From the NCBI RefSeq assembly GCF_020616595.1, contig NZ_CP085278.1, positions 496,001-560,000 of the forward strand: a stretch of 64,000 bases of DNA, in the 5' to 3' direction. Position 1 is the first letter of the stretch. Each line of letters starts with the position of its first letter. A program made the translations under genes and the position numbers. The DNA is from Lentilactobacillus laojiaonis. Its GTDB lineage: Bacteria > Bacillota > Bacilli > Lactobacillales > Lactobacillaceae. This document shows, in pieces, positions 16,232 to 26,095 of the stretch. The notes under the pieces are model-generated. The model did not search any database, was not told the DNA's origin, and saw only the letters and a list, made by a program, of their open reading frames with translations.

Positions 16232-17111
16232 GCAACTTTTGGAATTTCAAAATGAATGGACACCTATAATCAATGAAGCTTTAGCCAATAACGTTGTTAA
16301 AAATAGTGACCAAAAAACATTAGGCGAATCAATGGCTTACTCGGTGGATGCTGGTGGTAAAAGGTTACGACCTTTATTAACGTTAGCCACTTTAAAATCA
16401 CTGGGGATAGAGATTAATGATATGGATTTGTTACCGATTTTATCTATTGAATTAATTCATACCTATTCTTTAATTCATGATGACTTACCCGCAATGGATA
16501 ATGATGATTTAAGACGTGGAAAACCTACTAACCATATGGTTTTTGGCTCAGGGATGGCAACTTTAGCTGGAGATGGTTTGCAGACGCTAGCTTTCCAATG
16601 GTTAGTGAATAATAATCTTCCAATAAATGACCAGGTTAAATTAGTAAAGGCACTTGCTCAAGCAGCTGGTCCTAAAGGTATGGTAGCTGGTCAGGGCATC
16701 GATATTTTTAATGAAGGTAAAACTAAATTAGATTTTAAGCAACTCCAAACGTTACATAGACGAAAAACTGGGGATTTAATACATTATTCAGTTTTAGCCG
16801 GTATAATTATTGGCCATGGAGATGAATTAAAAAAAGAATTATTGAAATTTGCGGATAGTTTTGGATTGGCTTTTCAAATATATGATGATATTTTGGATGT
16901 AGTTGGCGATAAGGCTAGTCTAGGAAAGCCAGTAAACCAAGACCAAGATAAAAATACCTACACAAATTTGTTAGGGTTAGCCGGAGCGCAAAAAAAATTA
17001 ATGGAAACTATTAAGATGGGTAAAAAAAGCTTAGATAAAATTAGTCAACAAATTGATATTAGTTTGTTAAATAGCTTTTTTACTTATTTTGAATTAAATA
17101 TTGAGGATTAA
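16224..17111 (+). CDS. ispA: Farnesyl diphosphate synthase (polyprenyl synthetase)
   Basis: A 295-residue short-chain trans-prenyl transferase making farnesyl diphosphate from IPP and DMAPP. The first aspartate-rich motif DDLPAMDNDDLRRG and the second motif YDDILDVVGD are intact, with GGKRLRP for IPP binding. The frame is open far upstream inside xseB, but the ATG at 16224 has GGAGA seven bases before it and gives the right length. It feeds undecaprenyl-phosphate synthesis. Confidence 0.94.
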   Translation: MNKQLLEFQNEWTPIINEALANNVVKNSDQKTLGESMAYSVDAGGKRLRPLLTLATLKSLGIEINDMDLLPILSIELIHTYSLIHDDLPAMDNDDLRRGKPTNHMVFGSGMATLAGDGLQTLAFQWLVNNNLPINDQVKLVKALAQAAGPKGMVAGQGIDIFNEGKTKLDFKQLQTLHRRKTGDLIHYSVLAGIIIGHGDELKKELLKFADSFGLAFQIYDDILDVVGDKASLGKPVNQDQDKNTYTNLLGLAGAQKKLMETIKMGKKSLDKISQQIDISLLNSFFTYFELNIED

Positions 17112-17113
17112 AA

Positions 17114-17935
17114 ATGGAAAAAAAACGAGTGGATGTTTTACTTGTGGAACAAGGATTATTTGATACGCGAGAAAAAGCTAAACGAGCTGTTATGGCCGGA
17201 GAAGTTTTGGGTGATAATGAGGAAAGACTAGATAAGCCGGGAGTAAAAATATCCGTTGAAACCGAACTACATATTAAAGGTAAACCAATGCCATATGTTA
17301 GTCGAGGAGGATTAAAACTCGAAAAGGCTCTAAAAGTTTTTAATATTGATGTTGAAGGATTAACGGTATTAGATATAGGTTCATCAACGGGTGGCTTTAC
17401 TGATGTAATGTTACAAAATGGTGCTAAATTAAGTTATGCTTTAGACGTTGGTAGTAACCAATTAGTCTGGAAATTACGCCAAGATGAACGAGTAATTGTT
17501 ATGGAGCATACTAATTTTAGATATAGTAAATTAGATGACTTTAAAGATGGACAACCTGATTTTGCATCAATTGATGTATCGTTTATATCCTTAGAATTAA
17601 TTTTGCCACCGCTAAAAGGAATTATAAAAAATGGTGGTGAAGTGGTAGCACTTATTAAACCTCAATTTGAGGCAGGAAAACAAAATGTTGGTAAACATGG
17701 AATTGTTAGAGATCGTAAAGTGCACGAAAATGTTATTAACAAGGTAATGGATTTTGCAGTAATGAGTGGATTTTCGGTAATTGGATTAGATTTTTCTCCA
17801 ATTAAAGGGGGATCTGGGAATATTGAATTCTTAGTTCACTTAAAATCAACTGATAATGCCGTAATTGATAATAAAATTTCAGTAGATGAGGTTATTAATT
17901 CAGCTTATAGCGATTTAAAAAGAGAAATTAATTAA
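17114..17935 (+). CDS. TlyA family RNA methyltransferase
   Basis: A 273-residue protein with an N-terminal S4 RNA-binding domain (KRVDVLLVEQGLFDTREKAK) and an FtsJ-like methyltransferase domain (VLDIGSSTGGFTDVML; catalytic lysine in LIKPQFEAG). TlyA/YqxC proteins 2'-O-methylate rRNA in mycobacteria and are often labelled haemolysin; the lytic activity is doubtful. The order fps-tlyA-argR-recN is the usual Firmicute one. It starts two bases after the prenyl transferase stop. Confidence 0.93.
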   Translation: MEKKRVDVLLVEQGLFDTREKAKRAVMAGEVLGDNEERLDKPGVKISVETELHIKGKPMPYVSRGGLKLEKALKVFNIDVEGLTVLDIGSSTGGFTDVMLQNGAKLSYALDVGSNQLVWKLRQDERVIVMEHTNFRYSKLDDFKDGQPDFASIDVSFISLELILPPLKGIIKNGGEVVALIKPQFEAGKQNVGKHGIVRDRKVHENVINKVMDFAVMSGFSVIGLDFSPIKGGSGNIEFLVHLKSTDNAVIDNKISVDEVINSAYSDLKREIN

Positions 17936-17951
17936 TTTTTGAGGTTATTTA

Positions 17952-18407
17952 ATGAAAAAAATTGAACGCCAAAATATTATTAAAAAGATTTTGAAAGATA
18001 ATGAAATTGAAAATCAAATTGATTTTGTTAATAAATTAGAGCAATTAGGAATTTATACTACTCAAGCAACCATTTCGAGAGATATTAAGGAAATGCAGCT
18101 GGTTAAAGTTCCATCAAAAAGTGGTAACTATTACTATAGTTTGCCTAATAAATCTAATAACGGAGTCGCAGCTAAACTAAAGCAAGCTTTAAGCGATTCG
18201 TTTGTCGGAATTGCTAAGCAAAATGAATTTATCAATTTAAAAACTTTGCCTGGTAGTGGACCAGTTATCGCTAACTTGATTGACAAGATCGATTATCAAG
18301 AGGTATTTGCTACGGTGGGCGATGACAATAGTGTATTGATAATTTGTAAAAATGAAGATGCAACTAAACGTATTTTTAATATATTAAGTGATCTAGGGAA
18401 TTATTGA
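17952..18407 (+). CDS. argR: Arginine repressor ArgR/AhrC
   Basis: A 151-residue regulator with an N-terminal winged helix (TQATISRDIKEMQLVKVP) and a C-terminal arginine-binding, hexamer-forming domain (GSGPVIANLID, GDDNSVLIIC). It controls arginine synthesis and catabolism and usually lies before recN. No arginine metabolism genes are in this window. Confidence 0.95.
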   Translation: MKKIERQNIIKKILKDNEIENQIDFVNKLEQLGIYTTQATISRDIKEMQLVKVPSKSGNYYYSLPNKSNNGVAAKLKQALSDSFVGIAKQNEFINLKTLPGSGPVIANLIDKIDYQEVFATVGDDNSVLIICKNEDATKRIFNILSDLGNY

Positions 18408-18434
18408 GTTTATATTAGTGGAGTTGATTATAAA

Positions 18435-20150
18435 ATGTTGTTGGAGTTATCAATTACTGATTTTGCAATTATTGAACATTTGGATGTAGATTTCCAAAAA
18501 GGGATGACCGTTCTAACTGGTGAAACAGGAGCTGGTAAATCAATTATTATCGATGCAGTAAGCCTTTTAGCTGGTGGAAGAGGTTCACATGATCTAATTA
18601 GATCAGGAGCCAATAAAGCTATCCTACAAGGTCATTTTAGGTTGTCCGCTAATAGTTATACTTATAATATCTTAGATGAATTAGGAATTGACCATACCGA
18701 TGGAGATATTATTATTGAACGGTCAATTTTTAAAAATGGTAGGAATAGTTGCCGAATAAATGGCATTTTAGTTAATATCACTAATTTGAAACGAATTGGT
18801 GAAACTATTGTAGGTATTCAAGGTCAAAATGAACATCAGGAATTGATGAATTCTGATTATCACATTAATTTACTAGATAATTTTGCTGGATCAAAAATTG
18901 AAAATTTAATGACGGAGTATGAACTAAAATATCGTCAATATTTGAAATTAAAGAAAAAAATTGCTGATAAGCGTAGTAATGAAAAAGAATGGGCTCAAAG
19001 AATGGACATGTTGAAATTTCAAATTGATGAAATTGAAAGAGCTGAACTATCAGAAGATGAAGATAACGAATTAGAAGATGAGAAGAATAAACTGGTTAAC
19101 TTCCAAAAAATTCATACCACTTTAATGAATGGATTTCAAAATATCAATGGTGGTGAAATGGGGAGTTCCTTAGATCAAATCGGATTGGCGATGAGCGCTT
19201 TACAGTCTATTGAAAATTTAGATCCAGCTTTTAAACAAATTAGTGATGAACTGTCGACTTCATTTTATACCTTACAAGATGCTAGCAATGAAATATCTGA
19301 TCAACTAACTACATTAGAGTTTGATCAAGAACGTCTAGAGTATGTAGATCAGCGTTTAAATTTAATTCGTAATCTTAAATTAAAATATGGTGATTCTATT
19401 TCACAAATTTTAGATTATTTAGACCAAATTAAAGGCGAGTTGGATGAAATGGCAGTATTTCAATCTAATGGTGATGATTTAGAACAGCAGTTGTTAGATG
19501 AAGAGAAAAAATTAATATTACTAGCTGATCAATTGACCGCCGTGCGAAAACAATCAATTGTTAGCCTTGAAAAGGTAGTTCAGCAACAGTTGGCCGATTT
19601 ATATATGGAAAAGGCCGTATTTGAAGTTCGAATTAATGAGTTACCACAATTTACTATTAATGGTAAGGATAGGGTTGAGTTTTATATACAAACTAATCCC
19701 GGAGAAAAAATGTTACCATTAGTTAAGTCTGCTTCAGGTGGTGAACTCTCAAGAATTATGTTGGCTTTAAAAACTATTTTTGCTAGGGCTTCTGGAGTTA
19801 CTTCTGTAATCTTTGATGAAGTTGATACAGGAGTATCGGGAAGAGTTGCTCAAGCTATTGGTAATAAAATTTTCACGATTTCAACTAAGTCCCAAGTTTT
19901 ATGTATTACACATTTGCCGCAAGTCGCAGCTATGAGTGACCAACATTATCTAATAAAAAAAGAAGTCATAAATGACCGGACTAAAACCCAAATGATTCTA
20001 TTAGATTTTAAACAAAAAGTTAATGAAATCGCTAGAATGTTAGCAGGAACTCAAGTTACTAAAATTACTAAAACGCATGCTGAGGAATTATTAGAGTTAG
20101 CTGAGAAAGAAAAAAACGAAATTAGAAAAAATAAAAAGACAGATAATTAG
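18435..20150 (+). CDS. recN: DNA repair protein RecN
   Basis: A 571-residue SMC-like ATPase that acts early in double-strand break repair. The Walker A GETGAGKS is at residues 29-36, with a central coiled coil (about 150-360), the ABC signature SASGGELSRIMLAL and Walker B SVIFDEVDTGVSG. Full family length. It is convergent with the orphan minus-strand gene, sharing four bases at the two stop codons. Confidence 0.97.
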   Translation: MLLELSITDFAIIEHLDVDFQKGMTVLTGETGAGKSIIIDAVSLLAGGRGSHDLIRSGANKAILQGHFRLSANSYTYNILDELGIDHTDGDIIIERSIFKNGRNSCRINGILVNITNLKRIGETIVGIQGQNEHQELMNSDYHINLLDNFAGSKIENLMTEYELKYRQYLKLKKKIADKRSNEKEWAQRMDMLKFQIDEIERAELSEDEDNELEDEKNKLVNFQKIHTTLMNGFQNINGGEMGSSLDQIGLAMSALQSIENLDPAFKQISDELSTSFYTLQDASNEISDQLTTLEFDQERLEYVDQRLNLIRNLKLKYGDSISQILDYLDQIKGELDEMAVFQSNGDDLEQQLLDEEKKLILLADQLTAVRKQSIVSLEKVVQQQLADLYMEKAVFEVRINELPQFTINGKDRVEFYIQTNPGEKMLPLVKSASGGELSRIMLALKTIFARASGVTSVIFDEVDTGVSGRVAQAIGNKIFTISTKSQVLCITHLPQVAAMSDQHYLIKKEVINDRTKTQMILLDFKQKVNEIARMLAGTQVTKITKTHAEELLELAEKEKNEIRKNKKTDN

Positions 20151-20165
20151 TCTGCCTTTTTATTT
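20133..20165. terminator. Bidirectional terminator embedded in the recN and orphan-gene 3' ends
   Basis: The stem AAAAAGACAGA / TCTGCCTTTTT (one mismatch) lies over the last codons of recN and the last codons of the opposing gene. It gives a T run on each strand. Confidence 0.65.
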
Positions 20166-20461
20166 ACTAAATTAATTGTTTTAATAGTATCAACATTTAA
20201 AATTTTGGTTATATTGCTATTAATTACATTAATAATGTATTGATCGTTCAATTTACTAATTGAACCAACTAATGAAATGTCTAAATTATTGAAAATAATC
20301 TTAACAATGTAATCTTTTTTTATGGATTTATTTAAAAATACTTCTAATTGAAATTGAGGCATTTGAATAAAATGATTTGGAAAATCTAAAAAATTATGTA
20401 CTTTTTTAAAATTATCTTTCATTATAGAATTGAACTCGGAATAAAAAACTTTACTTTGCAA
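20147..20461 (-). CDS. Orphan SOS-box-controlled protein, possibly YolD-like
   Basis: A 104-residue cytosolic protein with no signal peptide or membrane segment. The N-terminal half is aromatic and mixed; the C-terminal half (VKIIFNNLDISLVGSIS and VINSNITKILNVDTIKTINL) looks like a run of beta strands, reminiscent of YolD-like proteins that accompany SOS polymerases. That resemblance is weak and inferred. The start is placed at TTG 20461 with GAGGTGAT upstream; GTG 20470 overlaps that ribosome binding site. Its promoter holds a LexA box. It is convergent with recN. No Y-family polymerase is adjacent. Confidence 0.7.
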   Translation of the reverse strand: MQSKVFYSEFNSIMKDNFKKVHNFLDFPNHFIQMPQFQLEVFLNKSIKKDYIVKIIFNNLDISLVGSISKLNDQYIINVINSNITKILNVDTIKTINLVNKKAD

Positions 20462-20494
20462 ATTAATCACCTCAACTATGTTAGTACATTTATA

Positions 20495-20523
20495 ATTATA
20501 CGAACAAATGTTTGTGTAAGCAA
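20495..20523 (-). promoter_or_regulatory. Promoter of the orphan SOS gene
   Basis: On the minus strand, TTGCTT (20523-20518) and TATAAT (20500-20495) with a 17-bp spacer. The LexA box fills most of the spacer. Confidence 0.82.
20501..20514. promoter_or_regulatory. LexA (SOS) box
   Basis: CGAACAAATGTTTG matches the Bacillus-type SOS consensus CGAACRNRYGTTYG at every defined position and the palindrome CGAAC-N4-GTTCG at all but one base. It lies between the -10 and -35 of the minus-strand promoter, where LexA would block RNA polymerase. It is about 100 bases from the gmk start on the other strand, so a second role there is less likely. Confidence 0.85.
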
Positions 20524-20613
20524 GAATTAAATTGCAATTTATAAAAGTCTTGTAAAATTTATTAAAAAAGTAGATAATTGATAGTATTACAAATATGCGA
20601 AGGGATTTTTTTA

Positions 20614-21228
20614 ATGGCTAAAAGAGGAATGTTAATTGTTTTATCTGGTCCATCAGGAGTAGGTAAAGGAACAGTAAGAAAAGCACTATTTGATGAACCT
20701 GATGTTGATTTTGAATACTCAACTTCAATGACAACTAGAGAACCTCGTGACGGAGAAGTAAATGGTGTAGATTACTATTTTGTTTCTAAAGAACAATTCG
20801 AAGAAAATATTCGTAATGGTGAAATGCTAGAGTATGCCAAGTATGTTGATAATTATTACGGAACACCATTGAAATATGTTAATGAAACTTTAGATTCTGG
20901 AAAAGATGTATTTTTGGAGATTGAAGTTAACGGAGCAATGCAAGTTAGAGCAAATTGTCCGGATGCCGTATTCGTCTTTTTAACTCCACCGGATTTAATG
21001 GAGTTAAAAAACCGTCTAATTGGACGTGGTACTGATGAAATGGATGTTATTAACAAGCGAATTGAAAAAGCCGTATCAGAAATTCGCATGATGAGAAATT
21101 ATGATTATGCAGTTTTAAATGATAAAGTAGAAAATGCTGTTGAAAGAATTAAAGATATTATAAAAAGTGAACGTTTACGCGTTTCACGAGTTATGCCAGA
21201 TTATGAATTAATGTTAGGAGATAAATAA
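20614..21228 (+). CDS. gmk: Guanylate kinase
   Basis: A 204-residue kinase converting GMP to GDP. The P-loop [10 protein letters not shown] is at residues 11-20; the GMP-binding region [21 protein letters not shown] follows. An in-frame ATA-type extension begins at 20578, but the ATG at 20614 preceded by GAAGGGA gives the standard start. It is coupled to rpoZ one base downstream. Confidence 0.96.
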   Translation: MAKRGMLIVLSGPSGVGKGTVRKALFDEPDVDFEYSTSMTTREPRDGEVNGVDYYFVSKEQFEENIRNGEMLEYAKYVDNYYGTPLKYVNETLDSGKDVFLEIEVNGAMQVRANCPDAVFVFLTPPDLMELKNRLIGRGTDEMDVINKRIEKAVSEIRMMRNYDYAVLNDKVENAVERIKDIIKSERLRVSRVMPDYELMLGDK

Positions 21229-21229
21229 A

Positions 21230-21442
21230 ATGTTATTATACCCATCTGTTGATAAATTATTAGACAAAATTGATTCAAGATATTCATTAATTATGTTAGC
21301 TAGTAAACGAGCTCATGAATTAGATGGTGGTGCTACACCATTATTAAATGAATACAAATCAAAAAAATCTGTTGGTAAAGCTTTAGAAGAAATTGAAGCA
21401 GGCGTTTTAAAAATTGATCCAAATGCCAAGGATTTTAATTAA
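21230..21442 (+). CDS. rpoZ: RNA polymerase omega subunit
   Basis: A 70-residue omega subunit that stabilises the beta-prime subunit of RNA polymerase. The signature [19 protein letters not shown] and the following [13 protein letters not shown] are present. It begins one base after gmk with AGGAG inside the gmk end, and is followed by a strong terminator. Confidence 0.95.
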   Translation: MLLYPSVDKLLDKIDSRYSLIMLASKRAHELDGGATPLLNEYKSKKSVGKALEEIEAGVLKIDPNAKDFN

Positions 21443-21462
21443 AAATCAGTTTAATTAAAGTT

Positions 21463-21500
21463 TCCCCCAAGATTGGAAAATTCCGATTTTGGGGGTTTTG
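21463..21500 (+). terminator. Intrinsic terminator after rpoZ
   Basis: A GC-rich stem starting CCCCCAAGATTGG and ending GATTTTGGGGG, followed by TTTT. Confidence 0.82.
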
Positions 21501-21519
21501 AGATTAAGGGGGAAAATTT

Positions 21520-22716
21520 ATGTTAAAAGATAAAAAGATTACTTTATATGTAACTGGAAGTATTGCCATATATAAGTCCCTAATTCTAGCACGATTGTTA
21601 ATTAAGAATGGTAACGAAGTTAAAGTAGTTATGACTGAGGATGCCCAAAAATTTATATCACCATTAACCTTTCAAGCTCTAACTAAAAACGAAGTGTTGA
21701 CGGATGTATTTGTTGAAAACGATCCGAAAAGCATTTCACATATTAAAACCGCTGACGATACTGATGTCGCTATCATTGCTCCGGCTACTGCCAATATAAT
21801 TGCCAAAATGGCTAATGGTATTGCTGATGATATGGCAAGTACTACTTTACTAGCAACTCAAGCTCCAAAATTTGTGATTCCCAGCATGAATACCCATATG
21901 TTAGATAATCCAGCGACTGTTAGAAATTTACGACAATTATCTGATGACGGAATAACTATTATGGAGACGGCTAATGGATTATTAGCTGAAGGATACACTG
22001 GTAAAGGAAGATTTCCTGAACCAGAAGAAATACTTAACTGGCTAGATAGTTTTTTTGAGGCACCATTAGCTGGTAAAAATATTGTTGTTACTGCGGGTGG
22101 TACTAAGGAACGAATTGATCCAGTTAGATATATATCTAACGATTCTTCTGGAAAAATGGGAATTGCAATTGCTCGAGCTGCTCGAAATGCAGGGGCTAAC
22201 GTTACATTAGTGGTTGGATCGGTTAGTGTTAAATTACCTTCTGGAGTTAAAATTTTAAAAATAGAAAGCTCAACAGAACTATTAGAAGAAACTCAAAAAG
22301 CCTTTTCAAGTGCTGATGCATTAATTATGTCCGCTGCGGTTGCAGATTTTAGGCCTAAGCGGGTCGTTGATCATAAAATAAAGAAGACTGCTGATAATGA
22401 CAATTTAAGTATTGAGCTAGTTAAAAATCCTGATATTTTAAAAACTTTAGGATCAAATAAACAAGATAATCAAGTGATGATTGGTTTTGCAGCAGAAACT
22501 AATGATCTTATTGAAAATGCGGTTAAAAAAATTAAAAATAAAAATCTGGATCTAATTGTTGCTAATGATGTTTCGGATAAAAGAATTGGTTTTAATTCTA
22601 ATGATAATCAAGTAACTTATATTTTTAAGGATGGAAAACAAGTTAAATCAGAGCTAGCTTCAAAAGATATAATAGCTAAGCAAATTGTTGATATAATGTC
22701 ACAACTGTTGAACTAG
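21520..22716 (+). CDS. coaBC: Bifunctional CoaBC (PPC decarboxylase / PPC synthetase)
   Basis: A 398-residue bifunctional enzyme of coenzyme A synthesis. The N-terminal flavoprotein half carries ATANIIAKMANGIADD and the PXMNXXMW-like motif as PSMNTHMLDNP. The C-terminal ligase half carries VTAGGTKERIDPVRYISNDS and KNPDIL. The ATG follows AAGGGGGA. It heads a unit running into priA. Confidence 0.95.
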   Translation: MLKDKKITLYVTGSIAIYKSLILARLLIKNGNEVKVVMTEDAQKFISPLTFQALTKNEVLTDVFVENDPKSISHIKTADDTDVAIIAPATANIIAKMANGIADDMASTTLLATQAPKFVIPSMNTHMLDNPATVRNLRQLSDDGITIMETANGLLAEGYTGKGRFPEPEEILNWLDSFFEAPLAGKNIVVTAGGTKERIDPVRYISNDSSGKMGIAIARAARNAGANVTLVVGSVSVKLPSGVKILKIESSTELLEETQKAFSSADALIMSAAVADFRPKRVVDHKIKKTADNDNLSIELVKNPDILKTLGSNKQDNQVMIGFAAETNDLIENAVKKIKNKNLDLIVANDVSDKRIGFNSNDNQVTYIFKDGKQVKSELASKDIIAKQIVDIMSQLLN

Positions 22717-22729
22717 AGGAGGAATACGA

Positions 22730-25129
22730 TTGCAAATAGCCCAAGTTATTGTAGATGTTCCTACTAGACAAACTAATAGCAGTTACAGTTACTTAATACC
22801 TAACGAATTAAGTGATCAAATTAAACTAGGTATGCGGGTGGTTGTTCCTTTTGGTAAGAGACACATAACTGGTTTTGTTGTTGGAATAGATAATTCCACT
22901 GAGTTTAATGGTAAATTAAAAGAAATAATTTCTTTAATCGATTTAATTCCTCAATTAAATTCGGAGTTATTAAAACTATCAGATTGGTTAGCATCAGAAA
23001 CTTATTCGTTTAAAATTAATTGTTTACAGACTATGTTGCCTGGAAGTTTACATGTAAAAACTAAAAAAGTTATTAAGGCTCTTAGTAGCGAGGTAGTTGA
23101 AAAATATCCTAAGATATTTAATGGCAATAATGAAATTGAATATAATAGTGACCAGCTATCTACTGAAGATATCAGTATAATTTTGGATCTTCAAAAGCAA
23201 AATAAAGTTAGCGTTAACTATGAGCTTCTGCAAAATGCTAAACCGATGATGATTAACGTGATTAAAAATAAGCTATCTAATGAAGAATTAAAAAGTAAAG
23301 TTAATGAAATTAGAAAAAATGCTGTTTCTCAATTGAAATTATTAGATCTATTACAATCAAACCCTAATCAAGAACTGATTGTCTCAAAAGTAATCAAAAT
23401 GGGAATTACTATGGATGCTATTAATAATTTTGTTAAAAAGGGATGGCTGGATAAATATCTAGTTCAAAAGCAAAGAAATCCGTTTGCAAGTAAGGCTAAA
23501 AAAACTACCCCCTTTAGTCTCAATAAGTCTCAACAGAATGCAGTTGATCATATTGTTAAGTCTATTGAGAATAAAAGCGATACAACTTTTTTGTTAGAAG
23601 GTGTAACTGGGTCTGGAAAAACTGAGGTATACTTGCAAAGTATCGATTTTGCTTTGAAATCTGGAAAAACCGCCTTATTACTGGTTCCTGAAATAACATT
23701 AACGCCACAAATTGTTGAAAGAATTAGAGGAAGATTTGGTAATGAGGTAGCTTTACAGCATAGTTCACTGTCAGATGGTGAAAGGTTTGATGAGTGGCAA
23801 AGAATCAATTCTGGCCAAGCCAAAGTAGTAGTAGGCGTACGATCGGCTATTTTTGCTCCTTTAGAAAATGTTGGATTAATTATTATCGATGAGGAACATG
23901 ATAGTAGTTACAAACAGGGAGAAAATCCACGATATCAAACTAGAGAAGTGGCTAAATGGAGAGGAAAATATAATCATTGTCCAGTCGTTTTAGGGAGTGC
24001 TACACCGTCTTTAGAAACTCGGGCCCGGGCTCACAAAGGTTTGTATAAATTATTGTCACTACCTACCAGAATTAATAATCAGGCTCTTCCAGAAGTTTCA
24101 ATTGTGGATATGAAAGAAGAGATTACAACTCATAGTGGCGGAATTTCCAGTGCCTTACAAGTGGCTATTAGAAAACGAATCGATCGAAATGAGCAGGTTA
24201 TTTTAATGCTTAATCGTCGAGGATACTCTAACTTTATAATGTGTCGAGATTGTGGATTTGTCCCTCAATGCCCTAATTGTGATATTACATTGACCACGCA
24301 TAAAGATACTCACACGTTAAATTGTCATTATTGCGGACATAGGGAAAGTATCCCTGATAAATGCTCAAATTGTGGCAGTAAACGAATGCGTACATTTGGG
24401 ATGGGTAGTCAAAAACTTGAAGAAGAAGTTAAAAACCTTTACCCAGATGCTCGAGTTTTACGTATGGATGTAGATACAACCAGAAAAAAGGGAATGCATG
24501 AAAAAATTATCAATCAATTTGGAAATCATGAAGCTGATATATTGGTAGGAACCCAAATGATTGCTAAAGGATTAGATTTTCCCAATGTAACTTTAGTGGG
24601 AGTTTTAAATGCTGACTCTGCTTTGGCATTTCCGGATTTTCGTTCTAGTGAGCGTACTTTTGAATTATTAACTCAAGTTGCTGGACGTTCAGGACGTGCT
24701 GATAAAAAAGGTGAGGTAATTATTCAAACCTATAATCCCGACCATTATGCAATTCAATTATCTAAAATCCAAGACTATGAATTATTCTATAAAACTGAAA
24801 TGCGCGTTCGACATTTAGGAAATTATCCACCGTATTACTATACAATTAAATTAACAGCTAGCTCTAAAATTGAAACCCAGACTATGCAAACTATGTTCTC
24901 TGTTTTTAATTTTTTAAAAAAGCGTCTATCTAGTAAAGCGATTATTCTAGGACCAACTCCTAAATTAATAACTAGAGTTAATAATCGATATTACTATCAA
25001 ATCATCATTAAGTATCAAAACGAACCGAATTTGAAAGATACTTTAAATCAATTATTGAATGGTTCACAAAAAAAGGGAAAAAATGATATACAATTTTCAA
25101 TTGATAATGATCCAATAGATTTTATGTAA
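22730..25129 (+). CDS. priA: Primosomal protein N' (replication restart helicase PriA)
   Basis: A 799-residue superfamily 2 helicase that reloads the replisome at repaired forks. Walker A GVTGSGKT is near residues 291-298, the DEEH box is IIIDEEHDSSYK, and eight zinc-binding cysteines lie at about residues 504-547 (CRDCG, CPNC, CHYCG, CSNCG). The start is a TTG at 22730 with GAGGAGG upstream. The 3' end is 15 bases from fmt. Confidence 0.97.
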   Translation: MQIAQVIVDVPTRQTNSSYSYLIPNELSDQIKLGMRVVVPFGKRHITGFVVGIDNSTEFNGKLKEIISLIDLIPQLNSELLKLSDWLASETYSFKINCLQTMLPGSLHVKTKKVIKALSSEVVEKYPKIFNGNNEIEYNSDQLSTEDISIILDLQKQNKVSVNYELLQNAKPMMINVIKNKLSNEELKSKVNEIRKNAVSQLKLLDLLQSNPNQELIVSKVIKMGITMDAINNFVKKGWLDKYLVQKQRNPFASKAKKTTPFSLNKSQQNAVDHIVKSIENKSDTTFLLEGVTGSGKTEVYLQSIDFALKSGKTALLLVPEITLTPQIVERIRGRFGNEVALQHSSLSDGERFDEWQRINSGQAKVVVGVRSAIFAPLENVGLIIIDEEHDSSYKQGENPRYQTREVAKWRGKYNHCPVVLGSATPSLETRARAHKGLYKLLSLPTRINNQALPEVSIVDMKEEITTHSGGISSALQVAIRKRIDRNEQVILMLNRRGYSNFIMCRDCGFVPQCPNCDITLTTHKDTHTLNCHYCGHRESIPDKCSNCGSKRMRTFGMGSQKLEEEVKNLYPDARVLRMDVDTTRKKGMHEKIINQFGNHEADILVGTQMIAKGLDFPNVTLVGVLNADSALAFPDFRSSERTFELLTQVAGRSGRADKKGEVIIQTYNPDHYAIQLSKIQDYELFYKTEMRVRHLGNYPPYYYTIKLTASSKIETQTMQTMFSVFNFLKKRLSSKAIILGPTPKLITRVNNRYYYQIIIKYQNEPNLKDTLNQLLNGSQKKGKNDIQFSIDNDPIDFM

Positions 25130-25144
25130 GGAAAGTGATATAAA

Positions 25145-26095
25145 ATGACTTCAATCGTATTTATGGGAACTCCTAGTTTTTCAGTACCAATTTTACAAGC
25201 ATTAGTTGATAATGATTATGAAATTAAAGCGGTGGTTACCCAACCAGATAAGCCAGTTGGAAGAAAGCACCAAATTCAAAAATCTCCAGTTAAAGTATTG
25301 GCAGAACAATTAGGTATCAAAGTTTTACAACCAAGTAAAATTAGTGGTAGTCAAGAAATGGATGAAATTATTCAAATGCAACCTGATTTTATTGTTACAG
25401 CAGCATTTGGTCAATTTTTACCCACTAAATTACTAGAATCAGTTAAAATTGCGGCAATTAACGTTCATGGTTCATTGCTTCCTAAATATCGTGGAGGCGC
25501 CCCTGTTCAATACGCTATCATGAATAATGACAAGCAAACAGGTGTAACCATTATGTATATGGTTAAGAAAATGGATGCCGGTGATATGATTGCTAAACAG
25601 GCGATTGATATTACTAGTGATGATGATACAGAAAGTATGTTTGAAAAATTAAGTTACGTTGGTCGTGACCTATTAATTGATACCTTACCGAAAATAATTA
25701 ATCAAACTATCAAACCTATTAAACAGGATGAACAAGCAGTAGTCTTTTCACCTAATATTACTCCAGAACAAGAAGTACTGGATTTTTCTGTTTCAGCAGT
25801 GTTAGTAGATGCTAAAGTTAGAGCGCTACGTCCTAACCCAGGTGCATATACTTTCCTTAACGGAAAACGAACTAAAATCTGGAAAACTGAAATAATTGAT
25901 CAATCAACTGATTTGCAGTATGGCGAAGTAGTTAAGAAAACCAAAAAAGAATTATGGATTGCAGCAGGAGAAAATAGCGTAATTTCTATTTTGGAATTAC
26001 AACCTGCAGGCAAGCCTAAACAAAAAATTGGTGACTATTTGAATGGTATCGGCCAGAGTATAAAAGAAGGACAACAGGTAATAATTAATGAATAA
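25145..26095 (+). CDS. fmt: Methionyl-tRNA formyltransferase
   Basis: A 316-residue enzyme that formylates initiator Met-tRNA using 10-formyl-THF (supplied by FolD). The catalytic region HGSLLPKYRGGAPVQ and the N-terminal VFMGTPSFSVPIL are typical, with a C-terminal OB-like domain. The peptide deformylase gene that often sits beside fmt is not here. It overlaps rsmB by 8 bases. Confidence 0.96.
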   Translation: MTSIVFMGTPSFSVPILQALVDNDYEIKAVVTQPDKPVGRKHQIQKSPVKVLAEQLGIKVLQPSKISGSQEMDEIIQMQPDFIVTAAFGQFLPTKLLESVKIAAINVHGSLLPKYRGGAPVQYAIMNNDKQTGVTIMYMVKKMDAGDMIAKQAIDITSDDDTESMFEKLSYVGRDLLIDTLPKIINQTIKPIKQDEQAVVFSPNITPEQEVLDFSVSAVLVDAKVRALRPNPGAYTFLNGKRTKIWKTEIIDQSTDLQYGEVVKKTKKELWIAAGENSVISILELQPAGKPKQKIGDYLNGIGQSIKEGQQVIINE

